A stretch of DNA of 64,000 nt from Duganella margarita (GCF_009857535.1 NZ_WWCS01000004.1:1-64000), one strand, 5' to 3'. Counted from the stretch's first letter, positions 26,286 through 34,074 are shown. A program made the numbers and translations. The notes: generated from the letters alone by a model not told the origin.

Positions 26286-26474
26286 AAAACCTTCCCAGAT
26301 AAGGAATAAAAGTAACGGAGGGGTTTATGCCAACAAGGAAGGCGTGGGGAATCCAATTACCCACAACGGTTAGCGTGGCGGTAGCATGCCACAATTTTTT
26401 GGAAAAGAAAACTCGATGTACGGCCCTGTCTGGCCGACCGGATATCAGGAGGCCGTAGCACTCGCAGCGAGACG

Positions 26475-26562
26475 AGAAGTGAACACCATTATGCTCTCTG
26501 TCTGCGGCGCATATCATCACTCATCCTATCCTTCATCAACCTGTAATCACCGTTCTTACAGA
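26475..26562 (+). repeat. Direct repeat, copy 2: shared leader with dyad
   Basis: Second copy of the leader seen at 22173-22264, here 90 bp before the RHH/FtsK-gamma gene. The identical 32-bp block is 26531-26562 with the dyad CTGTAA-N9-TTACAG at 26541-26561. The 5' part differs at scattered positions. Confidence 0.75.
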
Positions 26563-26602
26563 GCCAGACAGCACAAGGCCTACCTCGTCAGCGCAAGACC
26601 CC

Positions 26603-26640
26603 GTATTTCCACGGAATACATATAAATACAGCACGTATTT
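26603..26640 (+). promoter_or_regulatory. Clustered GTATTT/AAATAC half-sites before the RHH gene
   Basis: Within 38 bp there are GTATTT (26603), GGAATAC (26613-26619), AAATAC (26624-26629) and GTATTT (26635-26640); the last two form a perfect dyad with a 5-bp spacer. TATAAA at 26621 would be the -10 box, so a protein bound here would block it. Ribbon-helix-helix proteins usually bind such arrays upstream of their own gene. Confidence 0.5.
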
Positions 26641-26653
26641 AAAGGGGCCGCCC

Positions 26654-27133
26654 ATGACATCATTCACCTTCGACCTTCCGCCGTATGACCCGCTTGACGA
26701 TCTGCAACTCCCTTACGAGCCACCCGCAGCGACCAGTATTTCAGTTCCGCAGCCGCCCGTGGAAGACGACTACAGCACAACCAAAACGATCACCCTGCGC
26801 ATGCCGAAGGATTTAGTCAGCCAAGTGGACAGCCTGGCACGACAGGAGGACATCAGCCGCAGTCACGCTATGCGACGTATTACATCGTACGTCCTTCAGG
26901 CAATCCGCAGCGAGCCCGATGCCATCAGCGAATATCGCCGCGTCTCGTCACTTCTCTACAGCGACGCCGTGGAACTCGTCGAGCGTGAGCGTGAGCTGTC
27001 AGTCTCCCTACTCCAGCGCCATTTCCGCCTCGACTTCCGCATGGCGACGCTGCTGAAAGATGAACTGGAGCGTACAGGAGTAGTTGTTCCTGCGGCCAAC
27101 GCAGCTTATTGCAAGTCAGTGATTGATGATTGA
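26654..27133 (+). CDS. Ribbon-helix-helix protein fused to an FtsK-gamma-like winged helix
   Basis: 159 residues. After a Pro-rich, disordered N-terminus (1-42) comes a ribbon-helix-helix DNA-binding unit, TITLRMPKDLVSQVDSLAR with following DISRSHAMRRITSYVLQAI. Residues ~113-147 (LSVSLLQRHFRLDFRMATLLKDELERTGVVVPA) closely resemble the gamma winged helix of FtsK, which in FtsK reads KOPS-type sequences. The combination gives two DNA-reading domains in one small protein. Likely an autoregulator or a partition/replication-control protein. It shares its leader repeat with the helicase-like gene and is preceded by a half-site cluster. Confidence 0.72.
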   Translation: MTSFTFDLPPYDPLDDLQLPYEPPAATSISVPQPPVEDDYSTTKTITLRMPKDLVSQVDSLARQEDISRSHAMRRITSYVLQAIRSEPDAISEYRRVSSLLYSDAVELVERERELSVSLLQRHFRLDFRMATLLKDELERTGVVVPAANAAYCKSVIDD

Positions 27134-27175
27134 AGTGCCGTCCGCGATTCTCTCATCATGGATTTAGCCCCGAGG

Positions 27176-28351
27176 TTAGTTCCCGTCCAACGGAGGCAGC
27201 GGCGCTAGCAGTGGAATCTGCCCTCCGATTTCTTTGCTTTCCGTGCGCCGTTCATCAGAGGCATCAGCGTTGGCTTCTGGCGCAGTCGCCAATAATCCGA
27301 TGATAGCCCGGGAAAAGCTGGTGTCGAGTGAATTGCTCTTCACGAACAGCGCAAGAATGTCAGATGCCATCTTCGCTGAGAGATTAGAATCACTCCCACT
27401 CAAGTGGCGAGGTAAGGATCCTGCGCCCGCAGCAAAGTAATGTAGTGCCAAATCGGTAATCCGAATGGCATCGTTCAGGGCATAGCGCCTGATTAAAAGT
27501 CGGTTGACCTCCTCAAGAAGTAGCGGGAACCCTTTGTGATCTATGGCTTGTTCGGAATCTACTTCGCCGGTAAGGCGGTGAATGGCATCTGCAAAACGTA
27601 CTTTTTGCGCTAGAGACTCAGCCCCTCCATGAAGCTCTTCACGAAGCCGGTCTTCGATTTTGAGCACGTCCAGAACGTTCAACTCACTTATCAGTAAGCC
27701 GAGACTTATTGCAAGCGAACGAGTCGCAAGAAGGATAAGCCCAACGTGTGCCCGATCGTCCGGCCTAAGCTTACTGTGCAAATGATTTTGCTGCCCGAGG
27801 TTCAGCAAGGTTAGGACCCTGTGCGCAGGACTTAGGGTCCAAAGAGTTGTTGTGAGAAACTGCGCCAAAGCGCGGTATTCGCTACCCTTTGGAAAGCTGA
27901 GCAGCGTGTCGATACTGTCGTACCCGACTCCATCAAAATAAGGTCCCTTCAAGCGACTTAATCCGAGTCGAGCGTCGAGTTCATACAATTCAGTATCGTC
28001 GATGCAGTTCACTTTTAGTTCACGCGCTAGCCACCGTGCACTTTCAGGAATTTTCTTTTTGAAGAGATAGAGCTCCTCAAGGTGAAGCACATCCTGTAAA
28101 CCCCTGACCCACAGCACGCGATCAACTGCGCGACCGCTGGCAGTCTTACAATCGATCAGGAGCCGCGACACACCACCGCTGGCACTGAAGCGGAATCCAA
28201 ACACGTCTGCATCCGTTAAGTCCGTACCGGCCCGCGAGTTGGTATCCGCTGGAAGAGTCACCGGGACATTAAGCAATGGTATGTAGCCCAATGCCCACGC
28301 CATGCGTTTGCCCAACAACTTATAGGAGTGGTCTTGATCACTTGATGACAC
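27176..28351 (-). CDS. Putative PD-(D/E)xK nuclease, second gene of an unrecognised pair
   Basis: 391 residues. I start at the GTG at 28351, which has GAGGA at the right distance and overlaps the upstream stop by 14 bp; the longer frame would overlap it by 98 bp. An N-terminal helix (YKLLGKRMAWALGYIPL) precedes LTDADVFGFRF (Asp47/Asp49), then RLLIDCKTASG with Asp67 and Lys69. This is the spacing of a restriction-endonuclease core, (D)-x17-D-x-K. The remaining 300 residues are helical with no domain I recognise. Together with the upstream gene it forms a tight two-gene unit inside an element carrying a phage-defence system. Nuclease action is inferred. Confidence 0.62.
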   Translation of the reverse strand: MSSSDQDHSYKLLGKRMAWALGYIPLLNVPVTLPADTNSRAGTDLTDADVFGFRFSASGGVSRLLIDCKTASGRAVDRVLWVRGLQDVLHLEELYLFKKKIPESARWLARELKVNCIDDTELYELDARLGLSRLKGPYFDGVGYDSIDTLLSFPKGSEYRALAQFLTTTLWTLSPAHRVLTLLNLGQQNHLHSKLRPDDRAHVGLILLATRSLAISLGLLISELNVLDVLKIEDRLREELHGGAESLAQKVRFADAIHRLTGEVDSEQAIDHKGFPLLLEEVNRLLIRRYALNDAIRITDLALHYFAAGAGSLPRHLSGSDSNLSAKMASDILALFVKSNSLDTSFSRAIIGLLATAPEANADASDERRTESKEIGGQIPLLAPLPPLDGN

Positions 28352-29636
28352 GATGAATTCCTCGCAAGTCGTCGAGCAGCGCGCGACCAAGCCGGGAAGC
28401 GGTGCTGGTTTTAGGGTCCAACTTGCGCGTGGCAATTACACCACGGGCACGCGTTCTATTTGCTTCAGGTAGAAGCAGTCCGCCAGGCTCAGACCTGGAG
28501 AAATACCCTTTCACCTCAGCCGGAAGGAGCAGTGACGACGACACATCCTCGCTCTGGCCGGAACACATGGCAATCGCCAGATCTACCGCAGCTAAGTTAT
28601 CCTCGGTGTCGTAGAGACGGAATCGGAAGCGCCCGTTTTCAGGCTCAATCCACCCTACTCCCATGTTTGCCGCAGCTGCATATTGCGATTGAATATTTGA
28701 ATGGGGGGTGCGGCCGATCATCTTTCTATCTCTCAGCCCTTTAAGGATCGCGCTAGGGTCCGAAATCTTGGTGATGGACGAATAACCTTCACCATAGCGA
28801 ACGCACGATAAGATGATCCGCGCCTTTTCCAAGATGGCACGAGGATGGGTCGTCTTGAATGGTGCGAATGCAAACGACTGCGCTCCACCCGATGAGACGA
28901 TGGCAGGTGCGCGCAAGATGTTCTCGTTGACCAATTCGAGGACCAATGGATTGGTTTGTTCCAGTGTGCTGATCGGCGCACCAGGATGTGACTTTGCCGC
29001 ACGAAAGACTGCCTCGATCTCTTGGTGCGCGCCTGGATTTTTGGCAATAAAATTTAGCAAAGTCTCCGGGTTCTCTTCGGTGAAGAGAGGCGCGTACAGA
29101 ATCGGCACTCGGTCCTTGGGCGAGTCGTACTGGCGCAGGTAACCGCCGAGGTCGCCGATGTCCACGATCGTTTGGATTTCAGCCGCCTTCAGACCCAGTT
29201 CGGACGCCAATGTTTCGAGCGGCACCGGCGCTACGGTGAGGCGATCAATAATGGCCATCGTCGCTTGCTCTAATTCACCGGGTCTGCGCAATGACCACTG
29301 CTCGCCAAGCGCGCCGTAGACTTCTTGAAAATACGGGATGGTCTCTTCAATTCGGGTCGGCGCATAGATATTTGGAACGACGCGTATCCAACCAATCTGC
29401 TCCAGTGTGCCCAGCACGGTAGGCAGCGAATCAGACGAGATTCCGAGATTGCTGCAAAAGCCGTGGAATCCGACGATGTTCTCGATGGAGTCCAGACCAC
29501 GGATGTGAACAGCGAGTTGAGCAGCCATGCCGATCTGTCGCGTGATCGGTATGGTGGCTGACACCCGCAAATCTGAAACGTCTCGAAGGCCAGACTGCAC
29601 GTCTTGGGCCCTCCGTCCGATAGCTTCCTGATCCAT
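28338..29636 (-). CDS. Unrecognised protein, first gene of the two-gene nuclease unit
   Basis: 432 residues from an ATG with GAGGGATTTTA before it. No signal peptide, no P-loop, no catalytic motif seen. Several stretches look like winged-helix units, e.g. LPTVLGTLEQIGWIRVVPN and PLETLASELGLKAAEIQTIV, suggesting DNA or protein recognition. The C-terminal 100 residues hold NRTRARGVIATRKLDPKTSTASRLGRALLDDL. It overlaps the nuclease gene by 14 bp, so the products are likely made in step and may form a complex in which this one recognises the target. Confidence 0.6.
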   Translation of the reverse strand: MDQEAIGRRAQDVQSGLRDVSDLRVSATIPITRQIGMAAQLAVHIRGLDSIENIVGFHGFCSNLGISSDSLPTVLGTLEQIGWIRVVPNIYAPTRIEETIPYFQEVYGALGEQWSLRRPGELEQATMAIIDRLTVAPVPLETLASELGLKAAEIQTIVDIGDLGGYLRQYDSPKDRVPILYAPLFTEENPETLLNFIAKNPGAHQEIEAVFRAAKSHPGAPISTLEQTNPLVLELVNENILRAPAIVSSGGAQSFAFAPFKTTHPRAILEKARIILSCVRYGEGYSSITKISDPSAILKGLRDRKMIGRTPHSNIQSQYAAAANMGVGWIEPENGRFRFRLYDTEDNLAAVDLAIAMCSGQSEDVSSSLLLPAEVKGYFSRSEPGGLLLPEANRTRARGVIATRKLDPKTSTASRLGRALLDDLRGIHRVIK

Positions 29637-29751
29637 TAAAATCCCTCTTTTAGTTTGCAACTACTGGCAGAACTCAGCCGATTGATGAGAGGATAGCATT
29701 CTTGTCAATGTGAAAGATACGCAAAATATCACACACAAATAATCGAGCATA

Positions 29752-29779
29752 AAATTGTAACCGCTGATCGTTACAATTT
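29752..29779 (+). promoter_or_regulatory. Perfect 10-bp inverted repeat (operator candidate)
   Basis: AAATTGTAAC (29752-29761) and GTTACAATTT (29770-29779) are separated by 8 bp. The site lies 77 bp before the small gene at 29856 and 116 bp upstream of the divergent nuclease-unit start at 29636, so it could control both. The spacing and symmetry fit an XRE or TetR dimer site. Confidence 0.6.
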
Positions 29780-29855
29780 CACTGTGTACATCCCCGCCGG
29801 TCTGTATAAATTTGCCATATCGCTACTTCAGCAGCGAAAAAGACAAGGAGAATAC

Positions 29856-30188
29856 ATGACCGACGCTATCCAACAGATCGTAGACAACGCCCCTCAAACG
29901 CAGCAGCAGGAAAAAGTAAAGCAGACGCCGATTGGTCGTCTGGCTTTCGCCGAGGTGGACAAGAGCTTGAGCGAATGCGAGAAGACCATCAAGAACCATT
30001 CCGACACCGTCAAGAGCAAGCTTGCAGTAAACGCAGCTATCCCCGGCAACGTCCTGCGTGAGCTGTCTCGTGCCAACGCTCAGAAGGCAAAGCTCGTGAT
30101 GCGCCGCATCGGTCTGCTGATGGAAAGCGGCGATCAGGCAGCACTCGAAATGATCGACAAGCTGGTGAAGCTGAAAATCGCTAAATAA
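29856..30188 (+). CDS. Small coiled-coil protein
   Basis: 110 residues from an ATG preceded by AAGGAGAATAC. Highly charged and helical (FAEVDKSLSECEKTIKNHSDTVKSKL, then LRELSRANAQKAKLVMRRIGLLMESGDQAALEMIDKLVKL). No family recognised. It has a strong ribosome site, its own operator-like dyad and its own terminator, so it looks like an abundantly made monocistronic product. Its role could be regulatory or structural; not known. Confidence 0.6.
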   Translation: MTDAIQQIVDNAPQTQQQEKVKQTPIGRLAFAEVDKSLSECEKTIKNHSDTVKSKLAVNAAIPGNVLRELSRANAQKAKLVMRRIGLLMESGDQAALEMIDKLVKLKIAK

Positions 30189-30224
30189 ACAACCTCCTAC
30201 TCGGCTTCCTCCCCGAGAAAAAAA

Positions 30225-30254
30225 AGGGCCGCAGTCTTAGCTGCGGCCCTTTTT
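30225..30254 (+). terminator. Rho-independent terminator of the small coiled-coil gene
   Basis: AGGGCCGCAG pairs with CTGCGGCCCT around TCTTAG, followed by TTTT and preceded by eight A, so it may work in both directions. Confidence 0.88.
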
Positions 30255-30280
30255 CATTCTCCGCCTCCGGTCAAACCGGT

Positions 30281-30352
30281 GAGGCCCAGAGACAGAAATT
30301 AGCTAAACTATATAAACCATATACCCAATTTAACAGATCATCTCTGGGCCTC
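30281..30352. repeat. 12-bp inverted repeat with 48-bp A/T-rich centre
   Basis: GAGGCCCAGAGA (30281-30292) and TCTCTGGGCCTC (30341-30352) are perfect inverted copies around an A/T-rich 48-bp stretch. It sits between the ends of two convergent genes. It may be a terminator-like structure or the remains of a small mobile unit. Confidence 0.55.
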
Positions 30353-30368
30353 ATCTGGAGGCTCAAAG

Positions 30369-31826
30369 CTATTGGGTTACACTGAAGTGGCTGACAGTCG
30401 TTTTTCCGGTGCCTGAAATTATTTCCGTTCCCATCTCAATCGAGTTCATGTAGTTGTCCGGCTTCAGCCAGCCTTTGCTGATAAGGTAGTCGTTGATAGA
30501 CTTCATCTTCATACTGCCATGCAAATGCTCTTCCTTAACGAGAAGCTCCACGTTGTAGCGAGGGATATTTTTTTGCTCATCCATTTCCACCTGCATGTAG
30601 ACGTAGTAGGTGATGCCGTCAATCATGGCGGTCTCAATGAACTTGTGGGGATTGCCGCACTCTTCCATGCAGACCTTCGTGGGTCGAAGCATGACCGTCA
30701 CCGACGATAGCCACTCGTTCGTATCGTGTGTAGCGATATAGGTGCCCTGGATGAAATTCTGATCGATGCCATCGGATTCAACAGTAGCATCATGGTTCAC
30801 AATCAAGTTAACCTGCGAAACCAGCATAGGCAATACAGAACCAGTCGAGGTCGCCCCGTACAACTGACGTCCATAGATAATTTCAGGGAACGCCTTAACG
30901 TAGCCAGCGGTATTGGTGGCGCTCTCTGGGTAGCGCCAGTCTGCTTGAGGCAGAGACCAGTTCCATGCGGCGCTGATCGCATTGTCCGCAAGGTTCTTGC
31001 CGGTGGCGCACTCAGTGTAGACGAATGGCAGCGGCTTTAGGTTGCCAGCGGCGTCCACAATGTTCCATTCGTTGGTCGAAACGTTATACCCTGCGAAGAC
31101 TAGAGGCTTATCTGCTGGCGTATGTTTGCAAATACTTTGGGACGGCGATGGATCGAACGGCACATAGTCAAATCCGTTAGCAACGGTCGCAATCAAATTA
31201 GTTTTGTTTTCGGCGCTGTCACTGAAGCCATACAAGACACCAGCCTGTGATGCCCCATTATTTAGGTTCCCAACCCACCAATCGACGCCAGCTTTTTCGC
31301 CATCTCGATGCAGGATATTGTTGTAAAGTAGGCTCACGAACGTAGGATTCGTTACGCCCGGCCCGTACATCTTTTGGAACTCGTCCGATGCGATAAAGTC
31401 AGCTGATATGTCCAGCATTCCCAATCCATTTTGGTTATGCCATATCCAGAATCCTAGACCCGGCAAATCAGGTTGCCGATTGAACGCAGCTTGGTACAGC
31501 CGATATATTTGCCCCGATGGACCATCCACATCGAACGACACGTACTTGTCAAAAAATTTGATTAGCTGAATCCCCGTGTACGTACTGACTTCGCCGGTCT
31601 GTTTTTTGGTCACAGTGACCACGCCATCATTTGAACGAGTCACAGCATAATCAGTCCGATATCCAAGGATCGAAATAACAGAGGACGAGGCGACGCTTTC
31701 TCTGGCTAGACTCCCCATTGCGATATTCTTTTTCTGTGGCGCGTCCTCTGTAGTGCCACCACACGCAGCAAGGACGGCTAACACCACAAGGCTCAACGTC
31801 AAATTTGCAATTTGTATTCTCTTCAT
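30369..31826 (-). CDS. Lipoprotein with DUF4214 and GH12-like domain
   Basis: 485 residues. Signal peptide MKRIQIANLTLSLVVL ending in the lipobox LAAC. Residues ~85-190 match DUF4214 (RLYQAAFNRQPDLPGLGFW, NILHRDGEKAGVDWWVGNL), a unit often found in secreted or surface-layer proteins. The C-terminal 230 residues look like a GH12/xyloglucanase beta-jelly roll: YVKAFPEIIYGRQ, LPMLVSQVNLI, VTVMLRP and the family-like end MNSIEMGTEIISGTGKTTVSHFSVTQ. Activity on glucans is only an inference; I cannot place both catalytic Glu residues with certainty. Probably an envelope protein in operon with two membrane proteins upstream. Confidence 0.6.
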   Translation of the reverse strand: MKRIQIANLTLSLVVLAVLAACGGTTEDAPQKKNIAMGSLARESVASSSVISILGYRTDYAVTRSNDGVVTVTKKQTGEVSTYTGIQLIKFFDKYVSFDVDGPSGQIYRLYQAAFNRQPDLPGLGFWIWHNQNGLGMLDISADFIASDEFQKMYGPGVTNPTFVSLLYNNILHRDGEKAGVDWWVGNLNNGASQAGVLYGFSDSAENKTNLIATVANGFDYVPFDPSPSQSICKHTPADKPLVFAGYNVSTNEWNIVDAAGNLKPLPFVYTECATGKNLADNAISAAWNWSLPQADWRYPESATNTAGYVKAFPEIIYGRQLYGATSTGSVLPMLVSQVNLIVNHDATVESDGIDQNFIQGTYIATHDTNEWLSSVTVMLRPTKVCMEECGNPHKFIETAMIDGITYYVYMQVEMDEQKNIPRYNVELLVKEEHLHGSMKMKSINDYLISKGWLKPDNYMNSIEMGTEIISGTGKTTVSHFSVTQ

Positions 31827-31828
31827 TT

Positions 31829-32221
31829 TTATTTTCCCATGCGCTTCGCAAGCGCAAAAATTATCGACCACATCAGGCACATGCAGTACAGCCAGAACGC
31901 AAAAAATCCAAGAGTGAAAATGGTGCAGCGAGTCGTCACCAGTCTCAGAGCCACACGGAAAAGGTCAGCAGCAAAGATCACCGGAACCGCCCCCGCTTCC
32001 CATAGCTGAAAGCTGGGTCGCTCCGTGAAGGCACTCGACCAAAATTCCCCTATCTCAAATGTACGCATCCATTCCGGCCAAAACAGATACGTAAATCCGC
32101 CGCCGCAGACCATCTCCAAGACGAGCGTGAAGATCGTCAGAATGATGCCCACGTAAATCGCAAGGGTACGAGCGAAGCCGTAGACATACAACATTAGTCC
32201 CGTCAGGATAAGCGTATACAT
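31829..32221 (-). CDS. Small integral membrane protein
   Basis: 130 residues with an N-terminal pair of hydrophobic helices (1-20 and 22-42) and a C-terminal pair around VPVIFAADLFRVAL and IFTLGFFAFWLYCMCLMWSIIFAL. No family recognised. Only 2 bp separate its stop from the lipoprotein start and 11 bp from the gene before it, so the three are probably one transcript. Confidence 0.6.
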   Translation of the reverse strand: MYTLILTGLMLYVYGFARTLAIYVGIILTIFTLVLEMVCGGGFTYLFWPEWMRTFEIGEFWSSAFTERPSFQLWEAGAVPVIFAADLFRVALRLVTTRCTIFTLGFFAFWLYCMCLMWSIIFALAKRMGK

Positions 32222-32232
32222 TTGCGCAGGTG

Positions 32233-32988
32233 TCAGGTATCAGGCGACGTGTTCTTAGTCGGCTTGTGCAAAGCGATGGCTGCGATCACGGCCACGAACC
32301 CGCCTATGGCAACGCCTGCGCCGACGCCGAAGACGAAGCTGCTGACGACACCTGTAGCTAGTCCTATCCATCCAGCCTTTTTGAGCCAAACGATATCTAC
32401 CGGCTCCGTTGATCCTGAGCTGGGATCGTTCGCCACTGCCACAGGTGCTGCTTCCACATCGTACTTTTCCGGGACCAGTCGATAAAGGACACCGGCGATG
32501 TAATGTGATGGCACCTCAACGACGAACTGCACGCCTTCCCGTGGATTCGATACCTTAATCCGCATTGGCTTATCGATGTATTCTGCCAGCACCTTCGGCG
32601 TCAACCCAATTCCCAAATGCTCTGTGTAGGCTGTGATGGACTTATCGAACACATTGCTTTCACGTTCAAAATTTATGTGCTTTAAGTCCAGCGCAACACC
32701 GCCCGGCAATGTCGCCGTGTCGTATCGCACCAGTCGATGCTCACTACGGTTGCTCACGGTCATGTAGAGCTGCGGCACCCGAACAACATCATTTCCGAAA
32801 ACTCGAATGTGATAGACCCACGACGACGGGCCGTTGAAGTCTCCGCCGAATAAGGGTTCGGAGTGGCTTAGTTGGGCAAAGCGTAACTCTCCCGTCGAAT
32901 CGAACTCATCTTGGATATGCTTAGCAGCTTCCGCAACCTGTACCGCACTGAGCGGAATACGAAGCTTTGTGCTCGTACCATCGTCCAT
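32233..32988 (-). CDS. Unrecognised protein with C-terminal membrane hairpin
   Basis: 251 residues. A mostly beta, soluble N-terminal 200 residues (FGGDFNGPSSWVYHIRVFGND, MRIKVSNPREGVQFVVEVPSH) is followed by two adjacent membrane segments (AGWIGLATGVVSSFVFGVGAG and AIGGFVAVIAAIAL). The ATG at 32988 has GAGAGG at better spacing than the ATG just before it. First gene of a likely three-gene unit with the small membrane protein and the GH12-like lipoprotein. Function unknown. Confidence 0.55.
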   Translation of the reverse strand: MDDGTSTKLRIPLSAVQVAEAAKHIQDEFDSTGELRFAQLSHSEPLFGGDFNGPSSWVYHIRVFGNDVVRVPQLYMTVSNRSEHRLVRYDTATLPGGVALDLKHINFERESNVFDKSITAYTEHLGIGLTPKVLAEYIDKPMRIKVSNPREGVQFVVEVPSHYIAGVLYRLVPEKYDVEAAPVAVANDPSSGSTEPVDIVWLKKAGWIGLATGVVSSFVFGVGAGVAIGGFVAVIAAIALHKPTKNTSPDT

Positions 32989-33143
32989 CATTTCCTCTCT
33001 ATTTTGATCAAAAAATTGGCAACCAAAAATTTCTTATTTGCAATTTAATCTTATCTCAAAAGAGCAATTTTTTAAATCATTTAAGCAATTATTTCGCTTA
33101 TTTGATTGATATGAGGTTGATACCCCTGTCACAAAATGCGATC

Positions 33144-33554
33144 ATGCCTACAAATGAAGAAAAAGCCGCCTTTGCTCAACGCTTGGTGCTTGCATTACGT
33201 CGAAGTCCGGAGCCAGTGAGCGGGCCAACTGAACTTGCCTTGAGATTTAATCTTCGCTTCGGAGGTGATCCAGTATCAGCGCAAACGGCACATAACTGGC
33301 TTGCTGGCCGCACCATACCTACCGATGACAAGTTGCTAGTTTTGGCCAAGTGGCTCAAGGTCGATCAGCATTGGCTGCACTATGGCGACTCACCAACCAA
33401 GCGAGCTTCAACCAAGGGGCAATCGGATAAGAAGATCGCAGCGAAGCCATCACCTGAGACGATTAGGCTTGCTGTGAAAATTCAAAATATGCCAGCGAGA
33501 TGGCGGTATCTTGTTGAGGAATTAGTTGACCGTGTAGACCAAGACCTGGCGTAG
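33144..33554 (+). CDS. HTH regulator (phage-repressor-like)
   Basis: 136 residues. The central part (ELALRFNLRFGGDPVSAQTAHNWLAGRTIPTDDKLLVLAKWLKVDQHWLHYG) is a helix-turn-helix typical of small repressor-like regulators in betaproteobacterial islands. The C-terminus is basic then helical. Start undecided between ATG at 33144 (used) and ATG at 33111; neither has a ribosome site. Upstream A/T-rich DNA holds GCAATT three times at 33040, 33064 and 33085, a possible operator series shared with the divergent membrane-protein unit. Confidence 0.65.
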   Translation: MPTNEEKAAFAQRLVLALRRSPEPVSGPTELALRFNLRFGGDPVSAQTAHNWLAGRTIPTDDKLLVLAKWLKVDQHWLHYGDSPTKRASTKGQSDKKIAAKPSPETIRLAVKIQNMPARWRYLVEELVDRVDQDLA

Positions 33555-33561
33555 CCAAATG

Positions 33562-34074
33562 CTATTCCACCGTGATTTCGGTCGAAAGAAAGGGCTGCAA
33601 TTCCTGCCAGCGATCCACCTTTTTATGGACCGCCAACGTATATGCGGGGCTGGAGGAAGGGAGCTCGATCGTCGTTATTGCCTCACGAGCAAAGACTAAC
33701 TGCTTTTGGCCGAGTCGTGCCGCAGTCTTCCCATTAAATGCAACCGCTTTTAATTTTGGCAGTGTGGCGATGAGGCCAAGCAAATCGTTACTACGATGCT
33801 CCTTAATTCTGCTGTCTAAACTACCGTCTCTCATAGCATCGGCGACTACATCCCATAAGCCGACGCCGTTACCCAGTAGGGTGGCGAGACGGTCTTGATA
33901 ATTCAAGTGAACTAGATCCGTTCGAAGCAATTGAGACATCAAGTACCAAAACGAATTTTGTTTGTTGGCGTAATACTCGCCCTGAGCGAGCGATCTGTCA
34001 CCTGGAAGACTACCGAGGATCAACAGCGTTGTGTTCTCATTTACCACCGGAGGAAAACACTGCTTACTGTTCAT
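33562..34074 (-). CDS. DNA-deoxyinosine glycosylase carried by the element
   Basis: 170 residues, complete, same family as the host gene broken by the element. Shared blocks: LLILGSLPGDRSLAQGEYYA (host [20 protein letters not shown]), GVGLWDVVADAMRDGSLDSRI (host GFGLWDVLGACEREGSLDSAI), VAFNGKTAA and LPSSSPAYT. The enzyme removes hypoxanthine from DNA. Identity to the host version is only moderate and codon use is that of the element, so it is not a recent copy of the host gene. The ATG overlaps the recombinase stop by 11 bp, and GGGAG lies 7 bases before it. Likely restores the lost repair function. Confidence 0.88.
   Translation of the reverse strand: MNSKQCFPPVVNENTTLLILGSLPGDRSLAQGEYYANKQNSFWYLMSQLLRTDLVHLNYQDRLATLLGNGVGLWDVVADAMRDGSLDSRIKEHRSNDLLGLIATLPKLKAVAFNGKTAARLGQKQLVFAREAITTIELPSSSPAYTLAVHKKVDRWQELQPFLSTEITVE

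Noticed and set aside
26149..26520. A 123-residue reverse frame in the gap before the RHH gene
   Set aside because: It overlaps the start of the polymerase-like gene and the leader repeat, has no ribosome site and unconvincing composition.
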